A DNA stretch of 64,000 nt from Rhizobium sp. L1K21 (GTDB lineage Bacteria > Pseudomonadota > Alphaproteobacteria > Rhizobiales > Rhizobiaceae). Below, in pieces: positions 27,214-35,483 of the stretch; the first letter of the stretch is position 1; each line of letters begins with the position of its first letter. Position numbers and translations under genes: made by a program. The notes beneath the pieces were generated by a model that was not told where the DNA came from, made no database searches, and was given only the letters and a program-made list of their open reading frames with translations. The stretch covers positions 186,001 to 250,000 of the forward strand of contig NZ_JAMXLE010000001.1 in NCBI RefSeq assembly GCF_024055895.1. Reading direction: 5' to 3'.

Positions 27214-27618
27214 TTATTCTTGGTCGTCGTCGTGATCGAGGTCGCGGGTCACTTCCGGTGAGCGCAACAGTTCGTCGATCTTCTGGTAATTGTCGAAGCT
27301 CGTATCGTCACGGAAGCGCACTTCGGGCATGTATTTCATCTGACGAAGGGCGGGGCCAAGACGGCCACGGATATATTTCGCGTTTCTGTTAAGCGCATCG
27401 ACGATGGCGTCATGGTCTTGTTGCCCAAGCGGGGTCACGAAGGCGGTGGCGATCTTGAGATCGGGCGACATGCGCACTTCGGAAATGGAAATCACGGTGG
27501 TTTCCAGAAGCGGGTCGCGCACCTCGCCGCGCTGCAGCACCTGGGTGATGGCTGCGCGGACTTGCTCACCGACGCGCAACATGCGCTGCGAGGGAGCAGA
27601 TGTGGTTGGTCTTTTCAT
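27214..27618 (-). CDS. rbfA: Ribosome-binding factor A
   Basis: A 134-residue KH-like protein that matures the 5' end of 16S rRNA in the 30S subunit. Family features are [26 protein letters not shown] at the start (quoted in part: [15 protein letters not shown]) and [19 protein letters not shown] at the end. The C-terminal tail is short and acidic (DHDDDQE). It is closely followed by truB. Three unrelated small genes separate it from infB. Confidence 0.96.
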   Translation of the reverse strand: MKRPTTSAPSQRMLRVGEQVRAAITQVLQRGEVRDPLLETTVISISEVRMSPDLKIATAFVTPLGQQDHDAIVDALNRNAKYIRGRLGPALRQMKYMPEVRFRDDTSFDNYQKIDELLRSPEVTRDLDHDDDQE

Positions 27619-27736
27619 CTTTGTCAGTCGTTTCTTCTTGTGTGTGAGACGATCAAACGGGGATCGAACCCGCGTTCGCCTGAAGTGGGCGCTGAATGCC
27701 TGTTTTTATGCTGCGGGTCAAGGGCGCGATGAAAGA

Positions 27737-28321
27737 TCACGCGGTTGGTTGTTGCGATGAAAGCCAGCAGGAGGTGGCCAGTTCGGCTGCATGCACAAAG
27801 GACTCCTGATCGGGAAAGGCGCGCAGCGGGATATAGAGAAGCGTGGAATCCGTATAAAGCAGCAGGTGGGTCTTCGAGGTGGCGACGCTGCGGATGGCGG
27901 GCCACTGACATGTGGCTGAGGCGTGTGCGGTGTCCAGGCGTATGCCGTTTTCATTGAGCTCGAAATCCACCATGACATTGCGGTCCAGCCGGCTTTCGAG
28001 CGCTGCGAGACCGCGTTTTCTTTGCCAGCGGAGCGCCAGGAGAATGACCGTGGCAAAGATGAGAATCAGCGGCATGAGGAGGGCAACGAGAGGGCGGCCT
28101 GACGGCAGGCTTTCGATGCCGAAAAGCGGTCTGGCGATGTAGGTCTCGTAAAGGGGAAGGCCGAGGCCGATGAGAACGCCGATTGCTGCACAGGCCAGAT
28201 AAAACACCCATTTTGTGCTTCTGCCGGGCGGGGCTGTGAAGGTCTTGCCCGCGAGCAGCATCATTTCAACCTTTTCTGAAGGCAGAAGTTCAAATGTGCC
28301 TTTGACGGGTTCGTTCTTCAA
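27737..28321 (-). CDS. Two-helix membrane protein, YcxB-like C-terminal domain
   Basis: A 194-residue protein with a short cytosolic N-terminus, two membrane helices (about 36-58 and 80-100) and a C-terminal domain ending in ATCQWPAIRSVATSKTHLLL and LLYIPLRAFPDQESFVHAAE. This is the pattern of YcxB-like proteins, whose function is unknown. The next gene upstream (28351-28980) has the same plan and the same C-terminal motif (IYIPERAF), so the two are tandem paralogues. They lie between infB and rbfA and share their strand, but nothing links them to translation. Confidence 0.78.
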   Translation of the reverse strand: MKNEPVKGTFELLPSEKVEMMLLAGKTFTAPPGRSTKWVFYLACAAIGVLIGLGLPLYETYIARPLFGIESLPSGRPLVALLMPLILIFATVILLALRWQRKRGLAALESRLDRNVMVDFELNENGIRLDTAHASATCQWPAIRSVATSKTHLLLYTDSTLLYIPLRAFPDQESFVHAAELATSCWLSSQQPTA

Positions 28322-28350
28322 TGGGTTTTCCTTTTTGCGCTGAAGCGCGA

Positions 28351-28980
28351 TCAGTTCTTTTCCGCAACCTCTGCCATCAGCCGGTCAAGCCATGCCTGAC
28401 GGATGACCTTGTATTGGGACAGAAATTCGGCACGGTTTGCAAAGGCGCGTTCGGGGATATAGATGGTGGACTGGTCGAGATCGAGAAGGATCTTGTCCTT
28501 CGCATGGGAAACGCTGCGTACGGCGCGCCAGTCGAGCCGCTGGTTGCGACCATCGGTGACATATATGAGACCGGTGGCCGAGATTTCGACATCAGCCCAG
28601 CCCCTCGCGCGGATGCGGGCGATGCGCAGGGCCTCCTGCCGGTGGCGGAACATGCGGGCAAAGCCGATGGCGGCGACACCAAGAAGTATGACAATGGGCA
28701 TGAAGGCGGCCCAGTAATCGCCGTGATAGGCAAGTGCACCCGGCGCATCGGGGAAGATGGGCGTGAGATGGCGGCTGACCTCGACAGTACCGATAATGAG
28801 GGCCAGCACGATGAAGCCGAAAAGGACAGACTGATAGGTGAAGGTCTCGCCAAGCGGTTTGGCAAAACGCTTTTGAGCATCCTGCTGCACATCGAATTCC
28901 TCCAGCGCGTCGCGCTGATAGGAAACAGAAACAAGCCAGGGCGTTTCCGTGCCGGTGCGTTCTGACGGGCGGGTTGGCAT
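28351..28980 (-). CDS. YcxB-like membrane protein, paralogue of the next gene
   Basis: A 209-residue protein with two membrane helices (about 53-70 and 90-108) and a C-terminal YcxB-like domain (RNQRLDWRAVRSVSHAKDKI then STIYIPERAFANRAEF). ATG 28980 overlaps the stop of the preceding gene by one base; a GTG at 28983 overlaps by four. Either way translation is probably coupled. It is separated by 29 bases from its paralogue downstream. The role is unknown. Confidence 0.78.
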   Translation of the reverse strand: MPTRPSERTGTETPWLVSVSYQRDALEEFDVQQDAQKRFAKPLGETFTYQSVLFGFIVLALIIGTVEVSRHLTPIFPDAPGALAYHGDYWAAFMPIVILLGVAAIGFARMFRHRQEALRIARIRARGWADVEISATGLIYVTDGRNQRLDWRAVRSVSHAKDKILLDLDQSTIYIPERAFANRAEFLSQYKVIRQAWLDRLMAEVAEKN

Positions 28981-29366
28981 CACCTTCCCCCGACGCCGAT
29001 CGGCAAGGGCTCATAGGTGGTGATTTCGATCATGCCGGCGGCAATCAGGTCGGTCGATTTGCCATTGATGAAGCCGCGTGCGCTGACGATATCGAAGCCT
29101 TTGACGCCGCAGTCGGTCTCGATGCGCTCGCTGAGCGACCAGTTGGCGTGCGGCCCGCCGATCTGAGGAACGGCGATGGTTTCGTCGGGCAGGTCGGTCA
29201 GGCCGGTTGCCGTGTCGTTGGCATCAAAGCGGGGTCGCAGGACGATCTCGACCTGAGAAATTTCGTCTCCACTTTCATGAAGGGCGAAATCGAAGGTGCA
29301 ATAGCCCTGACCGCCAAACCACATATAGGTGTTGGCAATGACGATGGTGAAAAATGCTGCAAGCAT
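28980..29366 (-). CDS. Small exported or membrane-anchored protein, unknown
   Basis: A 128-residue protein. The first 16 residues (MLAAFFTIVIANTYMW) form a signal peptide or anchor and the remainder is soluble and would lie in the periplasm. It has two cysteines (GQGYCTFDF and ETDCGVKG) that could pair. I recognise no family. Its stop overlaps the start of the first YcxB-like gene, so the three small genes between infB and rbfA form one unit. Confidence 0.6.
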   Translation of the reverse strand: MLAAFFTIVIANTYMWFGGQGYCTFDFALHESGDEISQVEIVLRPRFDANDTATGLTDLPDETIAVPQIGGPHANWSLSERIETDCGVKGFDIVSARGFINGKSTDLIAAGMIEITTYEPLPIGVGGR

Positions 29367-29416
29367 GAAGAGCCTCGAATTTTCCGCATGCGATTGATGG
29401 CGACGTTACAAATGAA

Positions 29417-29444
29417 ATGGCCGCCGGGAAACCCCGGCGGCCAT
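29417..29444 (-). terminator. Strong hairpin after infB
   Basis: A perfect 12-base stem (29417-29428 with 29433-29444) and a 4-base loop, 24 bases past the infB stop. On the minus strand it is followed by TTTCATTT, a weak U-tract. It may terminate part of the nusA-infB transcript and separate it from the three unknown genes. Confidence 0.6.
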
Positions 29445-29467
29445 CAGAATTTTCTCATATACACGAC

Positions 29468-32080
29468 TTAGAGCGTACGCGTCACATGTTCCACGCGGAA
29501 GCACTCGATCTGGTCGCCCTTGCGGATGTCTTCGTAGTTTTCAAATGCCATGCCGCATTCCTGGCCGACATTGACTTCGGAGACTTCATCCTTGAAGCGC
29601 TTGAGCGTCTTGAGCTTGCCTTCGTGGATAACCACGTTGTCGCGCAGAAGACGCACGCCGGAGCCACGCTCCACCTTGCCTTCGGTGACCTGGCAGCCTG
29701 CGACCTTGCCGATCTTGGAAATGTTGAACACTTCCAGAATTTCAGCGTAGCCGAGGAAGGTTTCGCGACGCTCTGGCGAGAGCATGCCGGACATGGCCGC
29801 TTTCACATCGTCCACCAGATCGTAGATGATGTTGTAGTAGCGGATTTCGATGCCTGAGCGGGATGCCGCTTCGCGGGCCTGCGGATTGGCACGAACGTTG
29901 AACGCCATGATGGCGGCACCCGATGCTTCGGCAAGCGAGATATCGGACTCGGTGATGGCACCGGCTGCGGAGTGAACGATGCGCGCGCGCACTTCGTCGG
30001 TCCCCAGCTTGTCGAGCGCGCCGGCAATGGCTTCGATGGAGCCCTGCACGTCGCCCTTGATGAGCAGCGGGAATTCCTTCGCGCCTGTCGTCTGCAGCTG
30101 GGTCATCATTTGTTCGAGCGAACCGCGCGAACCTGCAGCGCGTGCGACAGCCTTTTCACGGGCCAGACGCTGACGGTATTCAGCGATTTCGCGGGCGCGG
30201 GCTTCGTTTTCCACGACCGCGAACTTGTCACCGGCCTGCGGGGTGCCCTGGAGGCCCAGAACCTCAACCGGCATGGCAGGACCTGCTTCCTTCACATGCT
30301 CGCCCTTGTCATTGACCAGCGCACGCACGCGACCCCACTGATCACCGGCAACGATGATCTGGCCAGGCCTGAGCGTCCCCTTTTGAATGAGAACGGTGGC
30401 CACGGAACCACGGCCACGGTCGAGCTCTGCTTCGACGACGGAACCTTCCGCCGTGCGGTTCGGATTGGCCTTGAGGTCGAGGATTTCGGCCTGAAGCAGG
30501 ATGGCTTCGAGAAGCTTGTCGAGATTGGTGCCGTTTTTGGCGGACACTTCCACATCGAGCACTTCACCGCCCATCGATTCCACGAAGACTTCGTGCTGCA
30601 GAAGCTCGGTGCGAACCTTCTGTGCGTCAGCAGCGGGCTTGTCCATCTTGTTGATCGCAACGATGATGGGAACACCGGCAGCCTTGGCGTGGTTGATCGA
30701 TTCAATCGTCTGCGGCATCACGCTGTCGTCAGCGGCGACCACGAGGATCGCGATATCCGTTGATTGCGCACCACGCGCACGCATCGCTGTAAAGGCGGCG
30801 TGGCCGGGGGTGTCGATGAAGGTGATCTTCTGGCCGTTCTGCTCAACCTGATAGGCACCGATATGCTGGGTGATGCCACCGGCTTCGCCGGACACCACGT
30901 TGGCATTTCGGATGGCATCGAGCAGCGAGGTCTTGCCGTGGTCAACGTGACCCATGATGGTGACGACCGGCGGGCGCGATACGAGATCGGCATCATCGTC
31001 GTCGATATCGAAGATACCGGTTTCAACGTCCGATTCAGACACGCGCTTGACCGTATGGCCGAATTCGGATGCGATCAGTTCGGCCAGATCGGCGTCGATG
31101 ATGTCGCCCGGCTTCATCATCTGGCCCTCTTTCATGAGGTACTTGATGACATCGACCGCACGTTCGGACATGCGCTGTGACAGTTCCTGAATGGTGATGG
31201 TTTCCGGCAGGATGACTTCGCGGGAAATCTTCTCGCGTTCAACCTGCATCTGGCTGCGGCGGAATTTCTCCTGACGGCGACGCATGGCCGAAAGCGAACG
31301 GCCGCGCTGGTTGCCGTCTTCATCCAAAGATGCATTCAGCGACAGCTTGCCACGGCGGCGGCCATCGTCGCCCTTCGGGCGGGACGGTGCCTTGGCAGGA
31401 ACAGGCGCGCCAGCGCCCGGTTTGCCACGGGCAGCGCCACGGCGGCGCTCGTCTTCTTCCTCTTCCGTCTCGCGGCGGCCGCGCGCGGCCACAGGTGCGG
31501 GGCGCGACGGGCGTACCTCCTCGACGGTGCGTGCAGGGGCGGGCGCCTGTGCAGCGGGGGCTTCTTCCTCGGCGGGAGCAGGGGCTGCCTCAGCCTCTGA
31601 CTTGCGTGCGGCCTCGGCTTCAGCGGCTTCGCGTGCGGCCTTTTCGGCTTCGCGCTGCTTTCTATCTGCTTCCTCGGCCTTGCGGCGTGCTTCTTCGGCC
31701 TCGCGACGTTCGGCTTCTTCAGCCTCGCGAACCTGCGCTTCTGCAAGAGCGCGGCGGCGTGCTTCCATCTCGCCGGCAGACAGGTCGCCAGCGGGCGCGA
31801 CCGGCGTCGGGGTTTCCCGCTGGACCGGCTCAACCCTGTTGCGGGTCGGCTGGACGGCTACCTTCGGGGCCGGTGCGGCAGGGGCTGCCGGTGCGGGCTT
31901 GGTCACCTTTTCGTCTTCAGGCTTGCCAAAGCGGCGCTTGCGGGTCTCCACGACGACCGATTTGGTGCGCCCGCGGCCCATATCCTGGCGTACGGTTCCC
32001 TGGCTGACACCCGAAGGTTTCAGCGTCAGGGTCTTCTTGCCCGATACACTCAGTGTCTTGTCGTCTTTATTGTCGGTCAT
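29468..32080 (-). CDS. infB: Translation initiation factor IF-2
   Basis: An 870-residue GTPase that places initiator tRNA on the 30S subunit and promotes subunit joining. The N-terminal third is a long charged Ala/Glu/Arg-rich region (about 60-270), probably helical. The G domain has [20 protein letters not shown] and NKMDKP. Domains II-IV complete the C-terminus (ending [12 protein letters not shown]). It lies in the order rimP-nusA-ylxR-infB. Confidence 0.98.
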   Translation of the reverse strand: MTDNKDDKTLSVSGKKTLTLKPSGVSQGTVRQDMGRGRTKSVVVETRKRRFGKPEDEKVTKPAPAAPAAPAPKVAVQPTRNRVEPVQRETPTPVAPAGDLSAGEMEARRRALAEAQVREAEEAERREAEEARRKAEEADRKQREAEKAAREAAEAEAARKSEAEAAPAPAEEEAPAAQAPAPARTVEEVRPSRPAPVAARGRRETEEEEDERRRGAARGKPGAGAPVPAKAPSRPKGDDGRRRGKLSLNASLDEDGNQRGRSLSAMRRRQEKFRRSQMQVEREKISREVILPETITIQELSQRMSERAVDVIKYLMKEGQMMKPGDIIDADLAELIASEFGHTVKRVSESDVETGIFDIDDDDADLVSRPPVVTIMGHVDHGKTSLLDAIRNANVVSGEAGGITQHIGAYQVEQNGQKITFIDTPGHAAFTAMRARGAQSTDIAILVVAADDSVMPQTIESINHAKAAGVPIIVAINKMDKPAADAQKVRTELLQHEVFVESMGGEVLDVEVSAKNGTNLDKLLEAILLQAEILDLKANPNRTAEGSVVEAELDRGRGSVATVLIQKGTLRPGQIIVAGDQWGRVRALVNDKGEHVKEAGPAMPVEVLGLQGTPQAGDKFAVVENEARAREIAEYRQRLAREKAVARAAGSRGSLEQMMTQLQTTGAKEFPLLIKGDVQGSIEAIAGALDKLGTDEVRARIVHSAAGAITESDISLAEASGAAIMAFNVRANPQAREAASRSGIEIRYYNIIYDLVDDVKAAMSGMLSPERRETFLGYAEILEVFNISKIGKVAGCQVTEGKVERGSGVRLLRDNVVIHEGKLKTLKRFKDEVSEVNVGQECGMAFENYEDIRKGDQIECFRVEHVTRTL

Positions 32081-32222
32081 TCCGTTCCTGTTCCATATGA
32101 ACCGGGCCGGAGAACGCTCACCTGACCCAGTCGTTCAGTCTTATCAATTCACAGCTCCATGTCCGGACCATACCGGGCAGGGCAATCACAGTTTCGACAG
32201 GGCCATCGTGCCCTTCTCCTTG

Positions 32223-32834
32223 TTAGGTTTCGCGGCCATCGCGATACCGTTTAAGAACTTTTGCGCGCTTCACTACACCCTCTCCGGCCTGTCCTGCAAG
32301 CGCGCAGGCATGTTTAAATGCATTCTCACCCATCAGTTTTTCCATTTCAGCCGGTTCAAACGGTTGAAAGGAGGGTATTTCTGCTTCGGTTTCCATCGTG
32401 AGGTGGAACGCCTTGCGGGCCTGATCGACCTTGCGGATACCGTCTGCTGCGGCGTCTTGCGCGTGAAAAACAGCCATCGCCTCGCCGGAGCGTACGGCGT
32501 TGTCAACCTTCATCGCGCCTGAAACGAATTGGCCGGCCTTGCGGGCCAGGTTCATCATGCCGGCAAGGTCACTGACCATGAGGCTTTCAACCTGCTCGGC
32601 CAATGCGGGGTCAACGGTGACCTTTTCCTTGAGGGCACGGGAGAAATGGTTCTTCCTGATCGCAATTTCAAGGACTGACTTTTCCGCCTTGACCCAGCAG
32701 CCGCGGCCTGGAAGCTTTCGCTTCAGGTCCGGCACAACCGCGCCATCGGGGCCAGCGACAAAGCGGATCAGCTCCTCAGCCGACCCGCTTTCGCGCGTTA
32801 CGATGCATGTGCGGTCGTTCATATCTTCTTTCAT
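32223..32834 (-). CDS. YlxR-family RNA-binding protein with C-terminal L7Ae-like part
   Basis: A 203-residue protein. The first 90 residues are a YlxR/DUF448 domain (TCIVTRESGSAEELIRFVAG, then LPGRGCWVKA). The following part (LMVSDLAGMMNLARKAGQFVSG...) resembles the L7Ae-like YlxQ, which is a separate gene in Gram-positive bacteria. It sits between nusA and infB, as ylxR does in many bacteria. ATG 32822 is an alternative start four codons later. A role in transcription or ribosome function is inferred from context. Confidence 0.88.
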   Translation of the reverse strand: MKEDMNDRTCIVTRESGSAEELIRFVAGPDGAVVPDLKRKLPGRGCWVKAEKSVLEIAIRKNHFSRALKEKVTVDPALAEQVESLMVSDLAGMMNLARKAGQFVSGAMKVDNAVRSGEAMAVFHAQDAAADGIRKVDQARKAFHLTMETEAEIPSFQPFEPAEMEKLMGENAFKHACALAGQAGEGVVKRAKVLKRYRDGRET

Positions 32835-32906
32835 GCGATCTGCGGCCTATTCCTTCGCCTGCGATATTCCCTCTTCTCCCCTGAAGAGAAGGCGGCCCGA
32901 AGGGTT

Positions 32907-32994
32907 GGATGAGGGGTTTTCATATCGCTCAAGGTTCTTGAGAACCCCTCATTGTCAGGCTGCGCGCGACATTTCTCCCCAAGGGGAGAAAGCC
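32907..32994 (+). repeat. RIME-like element, copy C, inside the nusA-infB operon
   Basis: The same element as at 25410-25492 and 26095-26177, here between the nusA stop (33051) and the ylxR start (32834). Stem 1 is GATGAGGGGTT...GAGAACCCCTCAT, and the CTCCCCAAGGGGAG stem is perfect. In the operon transcript it would form several hairpins between two essential cistrons. Confidence 0.72.
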
Positions 32995-33050
32995 GTTGCA
33001 CGCAGCACATTTCTTCCAATCGCGAAGGCGGCTGGAAACGAAAAAGCCAA

Positions 33051-34664
33051 TCAGGCTTCTTCGGTTCCTTCGGCGGTTTCTTCGCCTTCGGCTTCTTCCT
33101 CAGGCTTGGCCAGGTCTTCCTCGGTGATCCAGCCAACGGCGAGGCGGGCCTGGACAACCATGGCTTCGGCCTCGGCGCGGGAGACTTCCATATCGGAGAA
33201 GGTACCGGGGAAACGCTTGGTTTCGCCGTCCTTGCGCTCGGTCCAGCCAACCAGATCGTCAGCGGCGCAACCGGCAAAGTCTTCCATCGTCTTGATGCCT
33301 TCTTCGCCAAGGGCGACGAGCATCTTGCGGTTCATGCCGTCGATGGAGAGGAGCTCGTCTGCAACGCCCAGCTCCTTGCGCTTGGCGTCGAGTTCGGCTT
33401 CCTGACGATCCAGGAATTCGCGGGCGCGGGTCTGGATTTCCTCAGCGGTTTCTTCGTCGAAACCGTCGATGGATGCAATTTCCTCAACATCCACATAGGC
33501 CAGTTCTTCGATCTGGGCGAAGCCTTCGGAGGCCAGAACCTGACCGACCATTTCGTCCACATCGAGGGCGTCCATGAAGAGGTTGGAGCGCTCGGTGAAT
33601 TCCTTCTGGCGGCGTTCGCTCTCTTCCTGTTCGGTCAGGATATCGATATCCCAGCCGGTGAGCTGTGACGCCAGACGCACGTTCTGACCGCGGCGGCCGA
33701 TGGCCAGCGACAGGTGTTCGTCGGGAACCACCACTTCGATACGCTCTGCATCTTCGTCGAGAACGACCTTGGCGACTTCCGCCGGCTGCAGGGCATTGAC
33801 GATGAAGGAGGCCGGATCGGGCGACCACGGAATGATGTCGATCTTTTCACCCTGCAATTCGCCGACGACGGCCTGAACGCGGGAGCCACGCATACCCACA
33901 CAGGCACCGACCGGGTCGATGGAGGAATCGTTTGAGATCACGGCGATCTTGGCGCGCGAACCCGGATCACGGGCCACCGACTTGATCTGGATGATACCGT
34001 CGTAGATTTCCGGCACTTCCATGGTGAAGAGCTTGACCATGAACTGCGGATGGGTGCGCGAGAGGAAAATCTGCGGTCCGCGCTGTTCGCGGCGTACATC
34101 GTAGACATAAGCGCGGATGCGGTCGCCGTAGCGCACGTTTTCGCGCGGGATCATCTCGTCGCGGCGGATGATGCCTTCACCACGGCCGAGGTCGACGATG
34201 ACGTTGCCGTATTCGACGCGCTTGACCGTGCCGTTGACGATCTCGCCGATGCGATCCTTGAATTCGTCGAACTGGCGATCACGCTCAGCTTCGCGCACCT
34301 TCTGCACGATGACCTGCTTGGCGGACTGTGCGGCAATGCGGCCGAAATCCATCGGCGGCAGCGGATCGGCGATCGTGTCGCCAATCTCGGCGTCGGGCTT
34401 GCGGTCACGGGCTGAGAGAAGTGCGATCTGGGTGGAGTAATCTTCCACCTGGTCGACAACTTCGAGCAAGCGCTGCAGCTTGATCTCGCCGGTCTTGGGG
34501 TTGATGTCGGCCTGGATATTGGATTCCGAACCGTAACGCGAGCGGGCCGCTTTCTGAATGGCGTCGGCCATTGCGCCCAGAACGATTTCGCGGTCGATAA
34601 CCTTTTCGCGCGCGACAGCGTCGGCGATCTGAAGAAGTTCGAGCCTGTTAGCACTGACTGCCAT
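33051..34664 (-). CDS. nusA: Transcription termination/antitermination factor NusA
   Basis: A 537-residue RNA-polymerase-binding factor. Domains in order are the N-terminal RNAP-binding domain, S1 (VNGTVKRVEYGNVIVDLGRG), two KH domains (VGACVGMRGSRVQAVVGEL and GRRGQNVRLASQLTGWDI) and C-terminal acidic repeats (FAQIEELAYVDVEEI, then TMEDFAGCAADDLVGW). ATG 34664 is preferred: GGAG lies 9 bases upstream, and the open frame beyond it has no homology. It follows rimP by 35 bases. Confidence 0.97.
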   Translation of the reverse strand: MAVSANRLELLQIADAVAREKVIDREIVLGAMADAIQKAARSRYGSESNIQADINPKTGEIKLQRLLEVVDQVEDYSTQIALLSARDRKPDAEIGDTIADPLPPMDFGRIAAQSAKQVIVQKVREAERDRQFDEFKDRIGEIVNGTVKRVEYGNVIVDLGRGEGIIRRDEMIPRENVRYGDRIRAYVYDVRREQRGPQIFLSRTHPQFMVKLFTMEVPEIYDGIIQIKSVARDPGSRAKIAVISNDSSIDPVGACVGMRGSRVQAVVGELQGEKIDIIPWSPDPASFIVNALQPAEVAKVVLDEDAERIEVVVPDEHLSLAIGRRGQNVRLASQLTGWDIDILTEQEESERRQKEFTERSNLFMDALDVDEMVGQVLASEGFAQIEELAYVDVEEIASIDGFDEETAEEIQTRAREFLDRQEAELDAKRKELGVADELLSIDGMNRKMLVALGEEGIKTMEDFAGCAADDLVGWTERKDGETKRFPGTFSDMEVSRAEAEAMVVQARLAVGWITEEDLAKPEEEAEGEETAEGTEEA

Positions 34665-34699
34665 TTTATCGTCTCCGTATTTTGAGGCCTGGTTTGGCC

Positions 34700-35299
34700 T
34701 CACTCCTCACTGGAATTGTTTTCGTTTGCCGCTTTTTTCTGAGCTGCCTTGGCAGCCTTGTCGGCGCGCAACGCATCGCGGATCAGGTCATCGGTCAAAA
34801 TCAGGCGTGCTTCGGCAAGCGCGGAATAGGGGATTTCAATCTCCAGTTCTTCGCCGTCGCCGGGTTGATCCCGTTCGATTGTGAAGCCTTCTTCGCCCGC
34901 TTTGACAATCTTGCCGCGAAAACGCTTGCGGCCACCCACAACAACCGACGTCTCGCATTTCAAAAGGTGGCCCTGCCACTTTTCGAAATCGGACTTGCGC
35001 ACCATTGGCCGATCAATGCCCGGCGATGAGACTTCGAGATGATACGCCTTGTCGATCGGGTCCTCAACATCGAGAACCGGAGAAATGGCCATGGATATTT
35101 CTTCGCAATCTTCGACCGTCATCGTGCCGTCGAAGCGCTCGGCCATGATTTGCAGTGTCAGGCCGTTCTGGCCCGATAGGCGCACGCGCACGAGCAGATA
35201 GCCCATGTCGTTCAATGTCGGTTCGATAATTTCTGCGATGCGCAGATCGAGGCCGGTTTCCACAATCAGGCGCGGTTCGATCTCTTGGCTCTCGGACAA
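34700..35299 (-). CDS. rimP: Ribosome maturation factor RimP
   Basis: A protein of about 199 residues for 30S assembly, first gene of the nusA operon. It has the two RimP domains ([19 protein letters not shown], and [14 protein letters not shown] between them). I prefer a TTG start at 35299, because GGAGG lies 7 bases upstream of it and homology begins there ([15 protein letters not shown]). An ATG seven codons earlier (35320) would put that Shine-Dalgarno inside the gene. The C-terminal tail is Lys/Ala-rich and then Asn/Glu-rich. Confidence 0.92.
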   Translation of the reverse strand: MSESQEIEPRLIVETGLDLRIAEIIEPTLNDMGYLLVRVRLSGQNGLTLQIMAERFDGTMTVEDCEEISMAISPVLDVEDPIDKAYHLEVSSPGIDRPMVRKSDFEKWQGHLLKCETSVVVGGRKRFRGKIVKAGEEGFTIERDQPGDGEELEIEIPYSALAEARLILTDDLIRDALRADKAAKAAQKKAANENNSSEE

Positions 35300-35351
35300 T
35301 GCATGCCCTCCACGGTGCATGAATGGTTATTTCGGCCTTGAACAAGGTAAC

Positions 35352-35383
35352 AAAAAAGAGCGGGTCCGGCAGGCCCCACTCTT
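35352..35383 (-). terminator. Attenuator-like terminator in the rimP-nusA leader
   Basis: On the minus strand a 9-base stem (35375-35383 with 35356-35364, one G-U pair) is followed by six T residues (35352-35357). It lies about 25 bases downstream of the predicted operon promoter and about 55 bases before rimP. No gene upstream on this strand needs a terminator here, so attenuation of the operon is the natural reading (inference). Confidence 0.65.
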
Positions 35384-35409
35384 CATCTACCGATCAAGAA
35401 TTTGAGGGC

Positions 35410-35438
35410 GGTATACGCCGAAGCGCCAAGAAAATCAA
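35410..35438 (-). promoter_or_regulatory. Putative promoter of the rimP-nusA-infB operon
   Basis: -35 TTGATT (35433-35438), exactly 17 bases, -10 TATACC (35410-35415). In context it begins CTTGAT, close to the rhizobial housekeeping consensus CTTGAC-N17-CTATAT. The transcript would start near 35403 and run through the terminator at 35352-35383. Confidence 0.55.
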
Positions 35439-35483
35439 GATCGGCTTTTTCCATACACAGTTTTGGAGTAGGAACTGACGAAT

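Noticed and set aside
27650-27690. T-arm-like sequence GGGGATCGAACCCG suggesting a tRNA
   Set aside because: No matching acceptor or anticodon stem exists within 80 bases, so there is no complete tRNA; at most a chance match or remnant.
31284-32522. 412-codon plus-strand frame opposite infB and ylxR
   Set aside because: Ser/Arg/Ala-rich shadow of the repetitive N-terminal region of IF-2.
34665-34703. Longer nusA start at 34703
   Set aside because: The extra 13 codons lack homology, and the ATG at 34664 has a good Shine-Dalgarno.
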